Shown here: piece after piece, positions 8,591 through 18,219 of the stretch | Layout: each line of letters opens with the position of its first letter | Position numbering within the stretch: position 1 is the stretch's first letter | NCBI GenBank assembly: GCA_946544685.1 | Contig: CAMNML010000003.1 | Location: 12,469 to 76,468, forward strand | DNA length: 64,000 bases | Direction of reading: 5' to 3' | From: an uncultured Caryophanales bacterium | Lineage (GTDB): Bacteria; Bacillota_I; Bacilli_A; RF39; UBA660 | Program-made: the position numbers and the translations under genes | Notes under the pieces: model-generated | What the model saw: only the letters and a program-made list of their open reading frames with translations | What the model was told of the DNA's origin: nothing | The model's database searches: none

Positions 8591-10167
8591 AATGTTTTCT
8601 CCTTTAAAATAATTCCTCTTATCATATCGAATTGATCTTTTGTTAGCATACTTTTATATGTAATTGCGAATAGTAATAATTTATCTCTATCTAATTCAGG
8701 GTATGCTTGTAATAATATAGGATATATAGTTTTAACTTTCATTATTGAAATAAGAGCTGATTGATTGTCTTTACTAAATAAATATGTTCTTTCAGAATTT
8801 CTAAATTGTTCTAATTCATCAATTTGCTCATCACTATAATTTGCATAATCAATTGGTGTTGTAGATATTTCTTGTTTATCTATTGTTTGTTCCATTTCAG
8901 AATCGATTTGTTCATCAAAAATAGTAGATTTATATGTTTCTTTTTCTGTTATTTCTCCGCTTTGGATTAAATAACGAGAAATATCTGCAAACTGTCCAAT
9001 TCTTGATGATTGTTTAGTCATAAATTCTTCTAATTTTCCTCTTTCGATTAATTGATCTAATATTAATTGAATATTACGCGCTTTTAAACTAGACAACGCA
9101 AAATTTATTCCTGCTAAGTTGCTGTATCCATATTGTTTTAAAACCTCAATATTGTGTCCTGTTGTTGCAGCAGACGCTATAAGCGATGATGGTGCAGTTA
9201 TTATTTTCTTAGCATCATATCCAAGTTGACTTATTAGTTCTATATTTTGTTTAAAGTGTTCAAAACATCCATTTGTATGATTGACTATTACACTGTACTT
9301 ATTTCCAAATGCTGCAGGAACTTTTCTTAATACTTGTGTGAAATCAAGTTTATGTTTTTCATCATTCAGTATTTTTTTCATTTCATTTAATATGGCAGTA
9401 TTTGAGCATAATGCTAAATAGCAATACTCATATTTTTCTATATCAAATGGAATGTTATTCTCATTGCACCATTTAATTATATCTACTATATTTTGGAAAT
9501 TGCCTTTTTTAGGGATTTCTTTTCGAAGTTTTTCGTTTGCTTTACTAATATCACAATTATATTGTTGTAATAGTGTTTGTATTTCTTCTTCTGTTAAACC
9601 TTTGCCTGTTTCTTTTTGTGAATTTTTTTTATTTTTTGCTTGACTTGTATTTGAAAGATTCAATGCCGATAGGCGATTAATTTCTTGTGTAATTGCTTTA
9701 AACAATTCCAAAATTGTTGTAGAAGGAATTATATATTTACTTACTATATTATTTATTTGGTCTATCGTTTGTCCTTCAGTAACCACATAGGGATTCTCAT
9801 TTATTTGTTTAATTATTTCTCTTATATCACTTCCTGGCGATAGTTCATTAATTTTTTTATCAAGAATTTGTATTAGAGTTGTATAGATTGGGTGTTGTTG
9901 TATACTTTTCTTTTGTGCTTCTGATAAGGTAACAAATTCACTATTATTTAAAATTCTTAATGTATCCATCAAACGAAAATAGTCTTTTAAATTTATTTGA
10001 GTTTCCTCTTTAAATAAATTTTGATACTTAAGTAAAGTAAAGACATCTTTTTCTATTTCAGCCTTTGCAATTTGATAGATACTTGCAGTACTAGATGGAG
10101 GGAGATTATTTAATATTTCTGTCAATACATCTATAGTATTTTGACTTTTACTTAAAGATTGCATCAT
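8587..10167 (-). CDS. Hypothetical helical-repeat protein, 526 aa
   Basis: The start at 10167 (MMQSLSKSQ) has an excellent AAAGGGGG site; the longer in-frame start at 10203 would sit upstream of that site. The protein is almost entirely helical. From about residue 240 it shows repeats of roughly 35-40 residues (FDIEKYEYCYLAL, QNIELISQLGYDAKKI, HNIEVLKQYGYSNLAGI, RNIQLILDQLIERGKL), which look like solenoid repeats. I see no catalytic motif or signal peptide. It overlaps the 827-aa gene upstream by 20 bp and the 95-aa gene downstream, so the three form one unit. Confidence 0.7.
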   Translation of the reverse strand: MMQSLSKSQNTIDVLTEILNNLPPSSTASIYQIAKAEIEKDVFTLLKYQNLFKEETQINLKDYFRLMDTLRILNNSEFVTLSEAQKKSIQQHPIYTTLIQILDKKINELSPGSDIREIIKQINENPYVVTEGQTIDQINNIVSKYIIPSTTILELFKAITQEINRLSALNLSNTSQAKNKKNSQKETGKGLTEEEIQTLLQQYNCDISKANEKLRKEIPKKGNFQNIVDIIKWCNENNIPFDIEKYEYCYLALCSNTAILNEMKKILNDEKHKLDFTQVLRKVPAAFGNKYSVIVNHTNGCFEHFKQNIELISQLGYDAKKIITAPSSLIASAATTGHNIEVLKQYGYSNLAGINFALSSLKARNIQLILDQLIERGKLEEFMTKQSSRIGQFADISRYLIQSGEITEKETYKSTIFDEQIDSEMEQTIDKQEISTTPIDYANYSDEQIDELEQFRNSERTYLFSKDNQSALISIMKVKTIYPILLQAYPELDRDKLLLFAITYKSMLTKDQFDMIRGIILKEKTL

Positions 10168-12631
10168 TATTCCCCCTTTCTTTTTCGGCTTGTAGCAATT
10201 CATTTATTCTTCTTTCATGTTCTTGTTGTCTAACTATGAATAATTTTCTTTCGTCTGGAGTTGCATTTTTTAGTGATTTATATTTTTCAATAAAATTATG
10301 GATTGCAGCATCATTTTTTGTAACATCAGAGTATACTTCAGATTCATTTGATGCCTTTATTCCTAATGATTCTATTAGATATACAGGTTTATTAGTTTCA
10401 AGTACATCACCGGGTAGCTGTCGATATGCTGTTCGCATACTATTTCCAAATTGAACTCGATATCCAAAATATCCTAATGGTTTAGATCGATTTTCCTTTT
10501 GGCTATTACCTAATACTGGGGCTGATTTTTGAATTTTATCTGGCATTGTATTTTTAAAATAATTAATCATGTAATTTACTTTTTTAATTTCACTAGGTCC
10601 ATACTTTCCGAATACTTTTGAGTCACTTATTAATCTTTTTTCAACTTGTGTTGTTCCATCTTCCCATTCAAAAAACACTACTATACATGGAGTATCTTCG
10701 TTATCAGTTGTTTGTTGTTCTATTAGTTCTTCTAATTTTTTTTCTTGTGCTTGATTATATTGCTCTTCAATCAAAGAATAATTTTTTAATAAACCAGATA
10801 ATTCAGCTATATTTTTTCGCATCTCTAAATAATCAGTTATTTCTAGTTCTAATCCTTCATCAATCAGTTCTATAGTCGTTTTTAACTCAGTGATTATTAT
10901 TTTGATTCTTTTATTTATTTGGTAAAGTTTTAAAGTTTCAAAATCAAGATTACGTGAACTTAATGGGTATAAAAGCTCGTCTCTCCTAAGATCCAAGTCA
11001 ATACCCTCATATGCATGTAAAATTGCATCTATAAATTCTTTTTCTTCTTTTGGCAAATATTGAATTTCACAATTGCTAATTTTATCTTCTATTTCGCCTA
11101 TAAGGTTGCTTGCTTCTTCTATTGCATTCTCTTGTTTTTGTTTAAACTCTTGTCGTGCTTGTTGCTCATCTTGTAGCACTTGTTCATTTTTCGTTTCTAT
11201 TCTTTTTTTGCATTCTTGATAATGTTTAATATATAGTTTTATTAAAGCGATTCTATTTTCCATGTTGTTATCATTGCTATTTCCTATTTGATATTTTAAT
11301 CCATGAATTATTAGTCTTAGTTGACATTCGCTACTTTCATTTTTAATTTCTTCCATTGCAGCTTCTATTTTTTCTTTATCAATGTAATCACTTTGTAACT
11401 CTTGTGAAATGATATATTCTATTTCATTATCTTTATCAATTGATAAATCAACACTTGTTTCTCTATTGTTCATTTCTGAAACTATTATTTGCTTTGCTTG
11501 TTCTAATAACTCTGCATATTCTTCAGTTATTTCGTCATGTTCTTTTTGTAAATTTTGATTTCCCATTGATTCAGGTTGTTTTGCATTACTTGATTGTAAT
11601 TTATCAATGTTAGCTTGGTATTTTGCTGATATATTTTCTTTTATTATATTTACTATGTGTTCGATTTTTTGTTTTCTAGCTAATCGTGCTTGTTCTTTTA
11701 ACAAGCTGAATACCATATTAGTTATAACGGTTTGTTCAAAATTTTCTCTTTGAATATATTCTATATACTTTCCAATGTTTTCATTGCTTATAAACTGTAT
11801 TAATCGACCATCTACACCTATATTTTGTGCGATAGTTTTCATTAAATGTGTATAATCTGATTTTTTCTGGATTTCACTATGAATTTCTTCTTTTTCCCTT
11901 CTGAATTGTGATAAGATTTTATTTATTCTAAAATTGAAAAAGTCCTTACTTGCTTTATCACCAACATTTATTACACCATTGCTTGCTGAAACAATTTGTT
12001 TTGTTATTTCTGAATATCCTTGTTGAAACAAATTAAGTGCTGAAGCTAAGAATTTAAGTCCATCAATTTTTCCTTCATTAAAATTTTGTTGTAATTCTTC
12101 AATTGTTATTATTATATTTTGTACTTGTTCTATTTTTTCTTCTTTTTGGGTTAATGATTTTTTATTACTTTCAATTTTTGAATCAAGTGTCTCTTTTAAA
12201 TTTTTCAATAACGAATAGGATGATTGTTGAGCATTACTTTGGGTATATTTGCCCAATTCATCATTAAAATCATAGTCTTTTAGTTTCTCTAGATTCACAT
12301 CAATATAAACTGGGCTATTTAATGCTAATTTTAATGAAACTATTAAAAGTTCTATTTCTTCCTTTTTTTGACTAATTTCATCAATATTTAATCCATCTAT
12401 TTCAGTGTATAACACATCTATTTTATCTATAAAATCATCAATATTTACCGAATTATTATTTGTTGTTTTTTCTTGTTCAAGTAGACTTTTGACGATTAAT
12501 AATTCTGCCAAGTATATTTCTTTCAAATCAAAATCACCATATATTTCATTAAAGTCTTTTTGCCTTTGTTGTTGTGATAAATTTGAGTAATATTGTAGGT
12601 TTTTTTTAAATCTTTCTAAAAATTCATCCAT
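10148..12631 (-). CDS. Large coiled-coil protein of unknown function, 827 aa
   Basis: The first roughly 650 residues are dominated by long charged helices (for example KSLTQKEEKIEQVQNIIITI and EQVLQDEQQARQEFKQKQ), so much of the protein should be coiled coil. A compact C-terminal domain follows from about residue 650 (TPCIVVFFEWEDGTTQVEKR, PLGYFGYRVQFGNSMRTAYR) and ends in another charged helix. There are no membrane segments, Walker motifs or signal peptide. The start has an AGGAG site. It is the first gene of a three-gene overlapping unit; its partner genes are also unrecognised. Confidence 0.7.
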   Translation of the reverse strand: MDEFLERFKKNLQYYSNLSQQQRQKDFNEIYGDFDLKEIYLAELLIVKSLLEQEKTTNNNSVNIDDFIDKIDVLYTEIDGLNIDEISQKKEEIELLIVSLKLALNSPVYIDVNLEKLKDYDFNDELGKYTQSNAQQSSYSLLKNLKETLDSKIESNKKSLTQKEEKIEQVQNIIITIEELQQNFNEGKIDGLKFLASALNLFQQGYSEITKQIVSASNGVINVGDKASKDFFNFRINKILSQFRREKEEIHSEIQKKSDYTHLMKTIAQNIGVDGRLIQFISNENIGKYIEYIQRENFEQTVITNMVFSLLKEQARLARKQKIEHIVNIIKENISAKYQANIDKLQSSNAKQPESMGNQNLQKEHDEITEEYAELLEQAKQIIVSEMNNRETSVDLSIDKDNEIEYIISQELQSDYIDKEKIEAAMEEIKNESSECQLRLIIHGLKYQIGNSNDNNMENRIALIKLYIKHYQECKKRIETKNEQVLQDEQQARQEFKQKQENAIEEASNLIGEIEDKISNCEIQYLPKEEKEFIDAILHAYEGIDLDLRRDELLYPLSSRNLDFETLKLYQINKRIKIIITELKTTIELIDEGLELEITDYLEMRKNIAELSGLLKNYSLIEEQYNQAQEKKLEELIEQQTTDNEDTPCIVVFFEWEDGTTQVEKRLISDSKVFGKYGPSEIKKVNYMINYFKNTMPDKIQKSAPVLGNSQKENRSKPLGYFGYRVQFGNSMRTAYRQLPGDVLETNKPVYLIESLGIKASNESEVYSDVTKNDAAIHNFIEKYKSLKNATPDERKLFIVRQQEHERRINELLQAEKERGNNDAIFK

Positions 12632-12704
12632 GTGTTCACACTCCTATTTATACTGTATATTATTATATAACATTTTTTATAAATTTTCTACTTTTTTTAT
12701 TTAT

Positions 12705-12730
12705 CAAAAAAAGCAATATTTTCATATTGT
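12705..12730 (-). terminator. Intrinsic terminator after the 12731-13720 gene
   Basis: A GCAATA/TATTGT stem (12713-12730, with G-T pairing) is followed on the minus strand by seven T residues. Confidence 0.75.
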
Positions 12731-13720
12731 TTATTTGTGATATGTTCCGCCCCATTCAACTATTGTAAATCCTTTTCTTTCTTCTTTTTTTAATTGTTGT
12801 TCTTTTACTTTTATAGGTTTATCTAATTCTTTAAAGTCCATCATTACTCTTATTAGTGTATCTGGTTCTTTACTAAATTCTAGTGGCATATTTATATCTT
12901 TTTCATTTCTAAATGATATAAAGTTGTATTCATTATTTTCTAGTTTATCTATCCAATATACTATAAATTCATTTATTTCATATTCATTTAGTCCTAGTAT
13001 TTCTAGTTTTTCTTCTAAGAATTTTACTGAGTTTTCTCCTTTTACTACAAATCCTTCATCCATGTTTAGTTTGTAGTTATCTATTCCTTCCCAATATAGT
13101 CCATAGTAGTTTCTTTTAGTGTTGTAATCGTATATGTTTCCGTCTTGTGATACTCTTACATTCCATTCATTTTTATATTTTGGATATGTATACAGTAAGT
13201 CTTTTTCATTTCCTAATTTTATTGTTAAGTCTATTTCTTCTTCTGGATAAATATATATCATTGGTTTTTTTTCAATATCTGGATCACATATTTCTCTTTT
13301 TGTTGTTCTTGTATATGCTTCTACTTCTTTTTCTTCTTCTATTTCATAAATAAATGTTATTTGCTTTATTGGACATACTCCACACTTATATGATACATCA
13401 AAGTATATTTTATATTTGTCTTTTTCTTTTTCTAATTTATCATTTTCTATTGTTTCTGTGCATGAATCTATTGGCATTGTATAGAACAAGTATTTTTTAT
13501 TTATGAAATCTTGTTCTTTTAGTTCTTTTGTCATTTCATTTTCTTTTTTTTCTATAAATTCTTTATACTGTTCATATGTATCTATATATTTATATGATAT
13601 GTTTGGATTTTCTAGTATTTCATATTGTTGTTCTTCTTCTATATCTTTTTGATTTAATAGAATTATTATAATTACAAATATTATTGTTATTATTGTTCCT
13701 AGTATTATTTTATTTTTCAT
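12731..13720 (-). CDS. Membrane-anchored protein with conserved IYIYPEEE...VEWGG C-terminal domain
   Basis: One N-terminal hydrophobic helix (about 5-22) anchors a 329-residue protein. Three Cys (SCTET, KCGVCPIKQ) lie in the middle. From about residue 170 it reads PMIYIYPEEEIDLTIKLG ... TYPKYKNEWNVRVSQDG ... YYGLYWEG ... FIVYWIDKLE ... and ends GFTIVEWGGTYHK. From memory, this is a widespread domain of gut Firmicutes (typical opening KPVIYLYPE) that has no established function. It is likely outside the membrane. It has its own promoter and terminator and lies next to the SipW surface locus. Confidence 0.75.
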   Translation of the reverse strand: MKNKIILGTIITIIFVIIIILLNQKDIEEEQQYEILENPNISYKYIDTYEQYKEFIEKKENEMTKELKEQDFINKKYLFYTMPIDSCTETIENDKLEKEKDKYKIYFDVSYKCGVCPIKQITFIYEIEEEKEVEAYTRTTKREICDPDIEKKPMIYIYPEEEIDLTIKLGNEKDLLYTYPKYKNEWNVRVSQDGNIYDYNTKRNYYGLYWEGIDNYKLNMDEGFVVKGENSVKFLEEKLEILGLNEYEINEFIVYWIDKLENNEYNFISFRNEKDINMPLEFSKEPDTLIRVMMDFKELDKPIKVKEQQLKKEERKGFTIVEWGGTYHK

Positions 13721-13811
13721 ATTTACTCCTTTTTAATATAATTAATTTCAAAGAATATAATCGTTAAAAATGGTAGGCTGGTCGCAATTATTTTTCTCAA
13801 ATCCTATTAAT

Positions 13812-13839
13812 AATATACTTTTTTCGGTGGCTAAGTCAA
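13812..13839 (-). promoter_or_regulatory. Promoter for the 12731-13720 gene
   Basis: On the minus strand TTGACT (13839-13834) and TATATT (13817-13812) are 16 bp apart. The predicted leader is about 85 nt and I see no riboswitch in it. Confidence 0.6.
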
Positions 13840-13869
13840 TTTTTTTATATTATTCATATCTATATTGTT

Positions 13870-16029
13870 CTATTGTAGATAGGTGATATGATATGTTTCT
13901 TCGTCTATTGTTTCAATTAGATCTATTCTTGTACTATTTTCTTCTATATCATTAATAGTACCATTTATAGTGTCTATTTTACCTTTAATTATACCATCAT
14001 AGATATTAAGTGTTCCTGTTGTATTAATTCCATATTGAATTGATTTTATTGTAGGATTATTATTTATATTTCCATCTTTTGTACCTATATTAAGTGTTCC
14101 AACATTTTCTATTGCATTAAATCCAGTTGATATGATAGTACCTCCTGTAATTGTTATAGTACCGTTTGCTAGATTATGTACAGCAGCTCTGCTATCAGAT
14201 GTTGCACTAAGTAATGATGAACCTGTTATAGTAGCAGTACCACCATTATTGTATAGTGCTTGTTTTGTTCCAGTTGCTTCTATAGTAGCGTCTATTATAG
14301 TAAGGTTTCCGTTTTTTTCATTATTAATTGCGCCTTGTGTTGTATTGGATTTAATGTATCCATTACTAATTGTAAGAGTACCGTTATTACTAATAACTGG
14401 GGCTACTCCTTTATTATTAATGGTATAGTTTTGAAGGTTTATTATTATATTTTGACCTGTCGCTATTGTTATTTGTTCGCTTGTATTTCTTTTTAGATTA
14501 ATAGTTGTTGTAGTACCATTTTTTGGTACAGTAGTTATTGCTTTTTGTAAAGTATTATATGTTGTACCATTTATTTCTGCTGTTATTAAATCTTCTTCAT
14601 TTGTCCATTGTGCATAGAAAGTTATATTATCATTTATTATTTCATCTGCATCTATTTTTCTTCCACCTTCTTTTTCGGTATACCAACCATTAAATTCATA
14701 GTTTGTTCTTATTGGTGATGGAAGTGTTCCAACATTAGTATTTAATTCTACTTGTTTTTCTGGTTCTGTTACAGTTCCACCATTTGGATCAAATGTTACA
14801 TTTGCGACTTTACCAAGATACATTGTGTTATAAAGAATATTATTTATTCTTTCTGTGTTTTTTATTTTTTCGTAGTTTTCTTCTATATCAGATATATATG
14901 ATTCTTTATTAACTATTGATGTTTTTGTTGATTTAAGTATTCCATCGTAGAAATTATAGTTTACTGTTGAATTTATTGCGTATGAGTTTGATTGAATTAC
15001 TGGGGTTGTATTTGGTGTACCGTCTTTTATTCCAATAGTAAGGGTTCCTACATTTTCTATACCATAGTAACTTGCTGATACAATTGTTCCACCTGTAATA
15101 TTCATTGTTCCTGTTCCTGTGTTTTGTATGGTTGCTCTTATTGTTGATATTGAACTTAGGTATGGGTCTCCACTTATGGTGACATTGCCTCTATTATATA
15201 TAGTTTGTCTTGTTCCTGTTGCGATTATTCTTCCTCCAGTAATGATAAGTGTACCTGATAATTCAACGTCTACTGCACTAAAAGTTGTGTCTGATGTAAT
15301 AGTACCGTTTGACACAACTAATCTACCATGAGTGGTAATAACTGCTCCTACTCCATTATTACTAATAGTGTTTCCTTGTAAGTTAAGTATTATATTTTTA
15401 TTTGATGGTATGGTTATAATTTCACTAGTGTTTTTTAATAGTAATATTGTAGTTTCTGTATTGTCTTTAGGTGCAGCGTCTACTGCTTCTTGTAATGTTT
15501 CATATTTATTATTTCCTATTTGGGCTACATAGCTTACTTCTTCAAATTGAACTGATAAATTAATAGGATAACTTGTATTATTACTATCATACAATCCTTC
15601 TTTATATTTAATTGTTATATAGAATTCTTTAGTTGCTCCATAGTTACATTCATTATTTTTATTGCATAGTGTATCTCCCAGTGTATAGTCTGTTATTTCA
15701 TATTCTAGATTTGGATTAATTCCTGTTATGTCTACTATTTTCATTGCTGTTGATAAAAAAACAGTTGCGTCTATTTTATATGTAATTGTTGAATCTTGAT
15801 TTGGTAGATTTATTGTTCCAAATATTGAGTCAACATTATACCCTTCTGAATTACTTAGTCCACCATTTGTTACGTTTTGAACTGTAATGTTTGTTATTCT
15901 AGCGCTTCCGATTGGATTTACTGTAGCCATAATGTTTTCTACTCTTGGTGTATTTGATACTGATCCGTATGCGACTGATAAAAATAATATACTAATTATA
16001 ATAAATGTTAGTGTTATTCTTTTATGCAT
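13870..16029 (-). CDS. Secreted beta-helix surface protein with InlB-type repeat
   Basis: The 719 residues start with a SipW-like signal peptide (ITLTFIIISILFLSVAYGSVSN). Two long homologous modules follow. Module 1 (about 170-390) opens VAQIGNNKYETLQEAVDAAP; module 2 (about 480-715) opens ITAEINGTTYNTLQKAITTVP. Both continue with NTSE-I-TI, N-QG/NYTI-N and GTLTISNG-type rungs, so a right-handed parallel beta-helix is likely. Between them (about 410-480) is an InlB/Listeria-Bacteroides repeat (VTFDPNGGTV ... YEFNGWYTEKEGG ... ITFYAQW). No LPXTG or C-terminal membrane anchor is visible. It overlaps the DUF5305-like gene and ends the SipW operon, so a cell-surface or adhesion role is inferred. 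Confidence 0.85.
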   Translation of the reverse strand: MHKRITLTFIIISILFLSVAYGSVSNTPRVENIMATVNPIGSARITNITVQNVTNGGLSNSEGYNVDSIFGTINLPNQDSTITYKIDATVFLSTAMKIVDITGINPNLEYEITDYTLGDTLCNKNNECNYGATKEFYITIKYKEGLYDSNNTSYPINLSVQFEEVSYVAQIGNNKYETLQEAVDAAPKDNTETTILLLKNTSEIITIPSNKNIILNLQGNTISNNGVGAVITTHGRLVVSNGTITSDTTFSAVDVELSGTLIITGGRIIATGTRQTIYNRGNVTISGDPYLSSISTIRATIQNTGTGTMNITGGTIVSASYYGIENVGTLTIGIKDGTPNTTPVIQSNSYAINSTVNYNFYDGILKSTKTSIVNKESYISDIEENYEKIKNTERINNILYNTMYLGKVANVTFDPNGGTVTEPEKQVELNTNVGTLPSPIRTNYEFNGWYTEKEGGRKIDADEIINDNITFYAQWTNEEDLITAEINGTTYNTLQKAITTVPKNGTTTTINLKRNTSEQITIATGQNIIINLQNYTINNKGVAPVISNNGTLTISNGYIKSNTTQGAINNEKNGNLTIIDATIEATGTKQALYNNGGTATITGSSLLSATSDSRAAVHNLANGTITITGGTIISTGFNAIENVGTLNIGTKDGNINNNPTIKSIQYGINTTGTLNIYDGIIKGKIDTINGTINDIEENSTRIDLIETIDEETYHITYLQ

Positions 16030-17081
16030 TATTTTTTCCTATCAAAATCAGTATCGTTTACTTCATATAAATACAAGTCTTTATCATTTGTAACATAGAA
16101 TTCACATTTCTTATGTTCTTCTATTATATGATAGTTTATATGTTCTTTTGTATTGTCTCTAACATCTATTAGTTCTTGAAAATTATTTACGCGTATTATT
16201 TCGTATTTATTCTTATTATGTGGTGTTTTTACATTAACGATTATTCTATCGTAACCGTTTAATAGTCTATTTATATATTTATCGTATTTAGTTAGTTTAT
16301 GATGTTTTTTTATAAGGTATCTTATTATAAACCCTATATGTGTCAGTATAAGTACAAGTATTATAATACTCATTGTATAAAATTCTTTTGATTTAATGTG
16401 GTATTTTTCTTCTTTTAGAAGTGTTTTTACATCGTTAATTTGTTTTTCTTGCATAGATATATTTATTTCTTGTTCGGAAAGTGGAATTGTAAGTGATGTA
16501 ACACTTTGATTGTTCATTTTATGGTTATTGTTTTCACTGTTTTTTTCTTCTACTATTAGTTGTACTTCTAAGTTACTAATAGTATTTACTGCATAGCTAG
16601 CTCTAAATTTATTGGCTAAATCATTGTAGTAGTTATAGTCTATTATTGCTTCTCTATTAATGTGGTAAGTGTTTGTGTCATTCATTTTGTCTTTGATTGA
16701 TTCTGTTAAGTCATATTCTTTTTCAAAGAAAACTTTTGAATTGTTTTGACTTCCTATTATTAATTTAGCAATTATTTTATAGTCAATGTCTAAGTTAGTA
16801 TTAGTACTTGATGTAAGTAAGTAATCATAGTTTATATGTATTTTATCTATTAGGGTTGCTACATATGCCATACCGTCTTCAAGGTATGGTGTTTCATAGA
16901 AATTATTGTCTTTTAAGTATACTTTGTAATTAACCTTGCTTGTTTCTTTATATATTATTTCTTCTTTTTTTGTGTATTCAAATGCATTGATTATACAGAT
17001 AATTAGCCCTAATAATAAAAGTATAGTACATACAATATCAATAATTATAGGGTTACATTTAGGGCATAGCTTTTTTTTCAT
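16029..17081 (-). CDS. DUF5305-like bitopic membrane protein
   Basis: The start at 17081 (MKKKLCPKC, 350 aa) has an AGGTGA site; a GTG at 17090 overlaps that site. An N-terminal helix (IDIVCTILLLLGLIICIINAF) is followed by an extracytoplasmic beta domain (VNYKVYLKDNNFYETPYLEDGMAYVATLI), a second helix near residue 235 (MSIIILVLILTHIGFII) and a cytoplasmic tail of about 95 residues. The motif YKVYL-N-FY-LEDG and the position next to a SipW-type peptidase resemble DUF5305, a family found beside such peptidases. Its function is unknown; it may present or chaperone the secreted substrates. Confidence 0.65.
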   Translation of the reverse strand: MKKKLCPKCNPIIIDIVCTILLLLGLIICIINAFEYTKKEEIIYKETSKVNYKVYLKDNNFYETPYLEDGMAYVATLIDKIHINYDYLLTSSTNTNLDIDYKIIAKLIIGSQNNSKVFFEKEYDLTESIKDKMNDTNTYHINREAIIDYNYYNDLANKFRASYAVNTISNLEVQLIVEEKNSENNNHKMNNQSVTSLTIPLSEQEINISMQEKQINDVKTLLKEEKYHIKSKEFYTMSIIILVLILTHIGFIIRYLIKKHHKLTKYDKYINRLLNGYDRIIVNVKTPHNKNKYEIIRVNNFQELIDVRDNTKEHINYHIIEEHKKCEFYVTNDKDLYLYEVNDTDFDRKK

Positions 17082-17086
17082 CTTAC

Positions 17087-18205
17087 TCACCTACTTTCAC
17101 TTAACCATACAGTTGGATATCCTATTTTTGGTATTTTTTTTATTTGTTTTCCAATATAAATGTTTTTTTCTATTAATATGTCATCTATGCTGTTATTAGC
17201 ATCCCCTTTTGTATAGTATGCATACGAGTTATTTGTTTTTAGTTTTTTTATTATTCTATGTACTATTATGTAGTTACCTTTTTTAAAAGCGATTATGTCT
17301 CCTTCTTTTAGAGATTCGTAATTATATTTTTTATCTATTATTACTACGTCGCCTTTTTTTATTTTTGGTGTCATACTTCCTGTTGCGATAGCGACAGCGT
17401 GATATTTGAAGTAACCGCTATAAAAGTATACTAGCGTTATTATAATTATTGTGGGGAGTATTGATGATTTTAGTGTTTTTTTATAGTTTTTACTATCTAT
17501 GAATTTGTCTTCTTTTTTAGTTACAAATTTTAGCATGTTGAATGCAAATATTACTGGTACTATTAATTGAATTATAGCGACTATGTATTCACTTGGATTT
17601 GGTACTATTGATATTAGGTATGGATATAGTCCAAATAGTAAGTCAAATATTATAATTGGTTTGTATCCTGTTTTTTTTGATATGTATGAGTATGATATGT
17701 TTCTTGATATAATTGGTAGTATAGTAAGTGTGATTAGTTTTTGTATTGTGTTTTTACTGGTATAGTCAATTATATATGCCATATCTAGTATTATAAATAC
17801 AATTACTACTATGATGGTGCATAGTGTATTATTGTCTGCTTTATTAAGCATATTATATCTGAGTATTTCTCTAAGTATTGTGTATATTATTAATGGGATT
17901 ATAAATATTTTTAGTCCATAAAGGTTTATGTAATTAGTACTTTTAGCTAGTCCTACTAATAGTCCTAGTAAGTAGTATAGTAAAAAAAATGAAATTATAA
18001 ATATTGATATTTCAAATAGTATATTTTTTATATATCTATGTTTATCTTTTTCTATAACAAAGATTTTATTAAAAAATATAAGTAATATAAATAAGAATAA
18101 GTTCATTTTATAAGAAGAAAAGAAATTAAAAATGAATAAATCAAGTAGGAATATTATAATTAATACTAAGGATAGTATTAGTATTTTCTTATATCCTTTT
18201 TTCAT
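17087..18205 (-). CDS. sipW: SipW-type (ER-type) signal peptidase I with long membrane domain
   Basis: The protein has 372 residues. The first 240 or so form about six or seven membrane helices; the C-terminal part is the peptidase. TGSMTPKIKKGDVVII (about 275-291) carries the catalytic Ser in the SM motif. VHRI (about 314) carries His instead of the Lys of classical bacterial enzymes, and TKGDANNSIDD is the conserved GD-N box. SipW enzymes process TasA/camelysin-like proteins, and such a protein is encoded just upstream (18220-18858). SipW itself is usually much shorter, so the multi-helix N-terminus is notable. It overlaps the next gene's region by a few bases. Confidence 0.88.
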   Translation of the reverse strand: MKKGYKKILILSLVLIIIFLLDLFIFNFFSSYKMNLFLFILLIFFNKIFVIEKDKHRYIKNILFEISIFIISFFLLYYLLGLLVGLAKSTNYINLYGLKIFIIPLIIYTILREILRYNMLNKADNNTLCTIIVVIVFIILDMAYIIDYTSKNTIQKLITLTILPIISRNISYSYISKKTGYKPIIIFDLLFGLYPYLISIVPNPSEYIVAIIQLIVPVIFAFNMLKFVTKKEDKFIDSKNYKKTLKSSILPTIIIITLVYFYSGYFKYHAVAIATGSMTPKIKKGDVVIIDKKYNYESLKEGDIIAFKKGNYIIVHRIIKKLKTNNSYAYYTKGDANNSIDDILIEKNIYIGKQIKKIPKIGYPTVWLSESR

Positions 18206-18219
18206 TTTAATGTCCTCTA

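Noticed and set aside
13870..16029. Repeated blocks in the 719-aa gene considered as a CRISPR-like array
   Set aside because: The repeats are long, divergent and keep one reading frame, so they are protein modules (beta-helix rungs).
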